From contig JAFGIA010000271.1 in NCBI GenBank assembly GCA_016929795.1, forward strand, positions 1-7,413: DNA of 7,413 nt. Direction: 5' to 3'. The notes under the pieces are model-generated. The model made no database searches. It was not told the origin of the DNA and saw only the letters and a program-made list of their open reading frames with translations. A program made the position numbers and the translations under genes. The DNA is from Anaerolineae bacterium. GTDB lineage: Bacteria; Chloroflexota; Anaerolineae; JAAYZQ01. Shown piece by piece: positions 6,306-7,413 of this stretch. Within the stretch, counting starts at the first letter, position 1. Every line of letters begins with the position of its first letter.

Positions 6306-7229
6306 TTACTCCTTGTTTGTGGTATGCTGCCGCACAAAGCTTGCCAGGTCCACCACGAGCGGTGCCCGTGCCTCTGTCAGTGCGGCGAACAGAAAATCGG
6401 TATGCCCGGAATCGTCATACACGGCGAGGGTTGCGCTGGCCCCGGCCGCTTGCAGATCCGCATACAAAGCCTCCGAGATCTCGACGGGCACCGTCTCGTC
6501 CTTTTGCCCGTGGATCAAGAGGATCGGCGGCAGCCCGGCACGCACATAGCTCGACGGCGAGGCAGTCTGAAAATGCTCTGGCCCGCCCATCACCTCGACG
6601 ATCACCTCCGGGGTGACCCCCTGTGCGTGCCAATAGTCGTATTCGGCCTGGATGTCATACGGCCCGCTGAGGCCGATGAAACCGCGCACCTCGTCTGCCG
6701 TGTGCCCATAGGCGCTCAGAAATCGCGGGTCCATGAGCGCCAGCGCGGCCAGGTGGGCGCCCGACGAGTGACCTGCCACCACCACCTGGCGGGGATCGCC
6801 TCCATAAGACCCTGCATTCTCCAGCGTCCAACTGATCGCCGCTGCCATCTCGTGCGCCATCTGCTCATAGCCCGCATCCGGGTAGAGCGTATAATCAGGG
6901 ATCACGACCACCATCCCCTCTGGCAGCAGCTTCATCGCCACCGGCGCAAAGAGCCTTTTGTCATAGTCTTTCCAGCTTCCACCGTGGACGAACAGGAGAA
7001 CGGGGTATCCATCGCCGTCCGGCGGCGAGTAGACGTCGAGGCGCCGGGCCATGTCGGGGTGAAAGGCCACATCGCGAGCCAGGTGCTCATAGTTATCGTA
7101 GAATCGCCGCGCCGCCGTGTACGCCTTGAGCAGGTCGATCATAAAAGAGAGCCTGTCGTGGTATACCCAGGTAGCGCCAAGCCCCACCACTGCCAGCACG
7201 GCCATGCCGATGCCGATCGCTTTTCGCAC
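6306..7229 (-). CDS. Membrane-anchored alpha/beta-hydrolase, esterase-like (about 307 aa)
   Basis: This is a serine hydrolase of the carboxylesterase/BD-FAE-type alpha/beta-hydrolase group. Numbered from the GTG at 7229, residues 2-3 (RK) precede a hydrophobic helix (about 4-22), a signal anchor placing the catalytic domain outside the membrane. Motifs: oxyanion HGGSW (82-86), nucleophile elbow GHSSG with Ser155, acid Asp244 (GQKDETVP) and His276 (SGHTDF); the triad looks complete. The substrate is unknown; an arylformamidase-like or polysaccharide-deacylating esterase is possible. Start choice: the GTG at 7229 follows GGAGGGG and gives a clean N-terminus. The in-frame ATG at 7259 adds 10 residues with atypical codons and overlaps the predicted -10 box, although it also overlaps the stop of the upstream frame (TAATG). 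A TTG at 7364 would add 35 further unlikely residues. The exporter gene starts 22 bp downstream, probably in one operon. Confidence 0.88.
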   Translation of the reverse strand: MRKAIGIGMAVLAVVGLGATWVYHDRLSFMIDLLKAYTAARRFYDNYEHLARDVAFHPDMARRLDVYSPPDGDGYPVLLFVHGGSWKDYDKRLFAPVAMKLLPEGMVVVIPDYTLYPDAGYEQMAHEMAAAISWTLENAGSYGGDPRQVVVAGHSSGAHLAALALMDPRFLSAYGHTADEVRGFIGLSGPYDIQAEYDYWHAQGVTPEVIVEVMGGPEHFQTASPSSYVRAGLPPILLIHGQKDETVPVEISEALYADLQAAGASATLAVYDDSGHTDFLFAALTEARAPLVVDLASFVRQHTTNKE

Positions 7230-7257
7230 ATCCCCTCCATCGCTTTGTGCTGCCCCC

Positions 7258-7286
7258 ATTATACCTGGAGTGGGAGCAGACGACAA
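7258..7286 (-). promoter_or_regulatory. Predicted promoter of the esterase-exporter operon
   Basis: On the minus strand TATAAT (7258-7263) is 17 bp from TTGTCG (7281-7286, 4 of 6 consensus bases). The start of transcription would be near 7251, about 20 nt before the GTG at 7229. The box overlaps the last codons of the upstream zinc-ribbon-like frame, so it would be an internal promoter if both are real. Confidence 0.5.
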
Positions 7287-7413
7287 AAGCCGGCCAGCCC
7301 AGGGTGGATTGGTGAGGAAGTGGTGTCTCCCATCGGCGCCACGTCGGGATAACAACGCGGACAATATTGATAGTGTGTCTTTTCCGGCACAAACTGCTTA
7401 CCACAGCGCCGGC
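7259..7413 (-). CDS. Zinc-ribbon-like protein, C-terminal end, cut by window edge
   Basis: An open frame enters from the right edge (first whole codon at 7411) and stops with TAA at 7259-7261, giving 50 visible residues. It begins RRCGKQFVPEKTHYQYCPRC, with a cysteine at visible position 3 and a CPRC pair at 17-20, a pattern expected for the second half of a small treble-clef or zinc-ribbon domain. A preceding cysteine outside the window would complete CxxC-x13-CxxC. The tail (about residues 21-50) has no recognisable motif. The stop overlaps the ATG at 7259 of the next gene's longer version (TAATG). I cannot name the protein. The frame could be chance, but the cysteine spacing and lack of stops argue for a real gene end. 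Confidence 0.55.
   Translation of the reverse strand, partial: RRCGKQFVPEKTHYQYCPRCYPDVAPMGDTTSSPIHPGLAGFCRLLPLQV

Noticed and set aside
6255..7352. Plus-strand open frame (365 codons) opposite the esterase
   Set aside because: Antisense to a gene with a complete catalytic triad; no motif of its own.
7093..7404. Minus-strand open frame of 103 codons in another frame at the right edge
   Set aside because: It overlaps the well-supported esterase N-terminus and the zinc-ribbon-like frame, and shows no domain.

Overview
The window reads as a GC-rich bacterial chromosome segment in which every supported gene lies on the minus strand, so transcription runs from the right edge (about 7413) to the left edge (1). 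The gene set is a Flp/TadE pilus locus beside a DegS/DegU-like two-component pair, preceded by a heterodimeric ABC exporter. Together with the protein style, this suggests Chloroflexota (Anaerolineae-like). That assignment is inference; there is no rRNA or other marker gene here.

Layout in transcription order. (1) 7413-7259: the end of a small zinc-ribbon-like protein running off the right edge. (2) 7229-6306: a membrane-anchored alpha/beta-hydrolase (esterase-like) with its own predicted promoter. (3) 6283-4502 and 4505-2688: two half-size ABC exporter subunits with a 4-nt ATGA overlap. Their motifs are complementary: the first has a degenerate catalytic site (Asp and Gln replacing the catalytic Glu and switch His), and the second has intact catalytic residues but a non-canonical LSTGQ signature. 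This is the pattern of an obligate heterodimer. The esterase and the exporter probably form one operon. (4) 2564-1875 and 1799-726: a NarL/DegU-type response regulator followed by a cytoplasmic DegS-type histidine kinase, with a good promoter ahead of the regulator. (5) 623-477: a 48-residue Flp pilin with near-consensus promoter, near-perfect Shine-Dalgarno and strong intrinsic terminator. (6) 183-1: the N-terminal part of a TadE-like pseudopilin leaving the left edge, with its own promoter and a leader of about 107 nt.

How they may work together: the two-component pair sits directly upstream of the pilin genes and plausibly controls Tad pilus expression. The two pilin promoters each carry a TAGTAC/GTACTA palindromic element just upstream of the -35 box, a candidate operator for this or another regulator. 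The exporter and esterase form a separate unit of unknown substrate. Four predicted promoters all have sigma-70-type boxes separated by 17 bp. I see no tRNA, rRNA, CRISPR array, insertion sequence or phage gene. I see no wholly new system; the most interesting points are the shared palindromic element at the pilin promoters, the regulator-pilus linkage and the asymmetric exporter.
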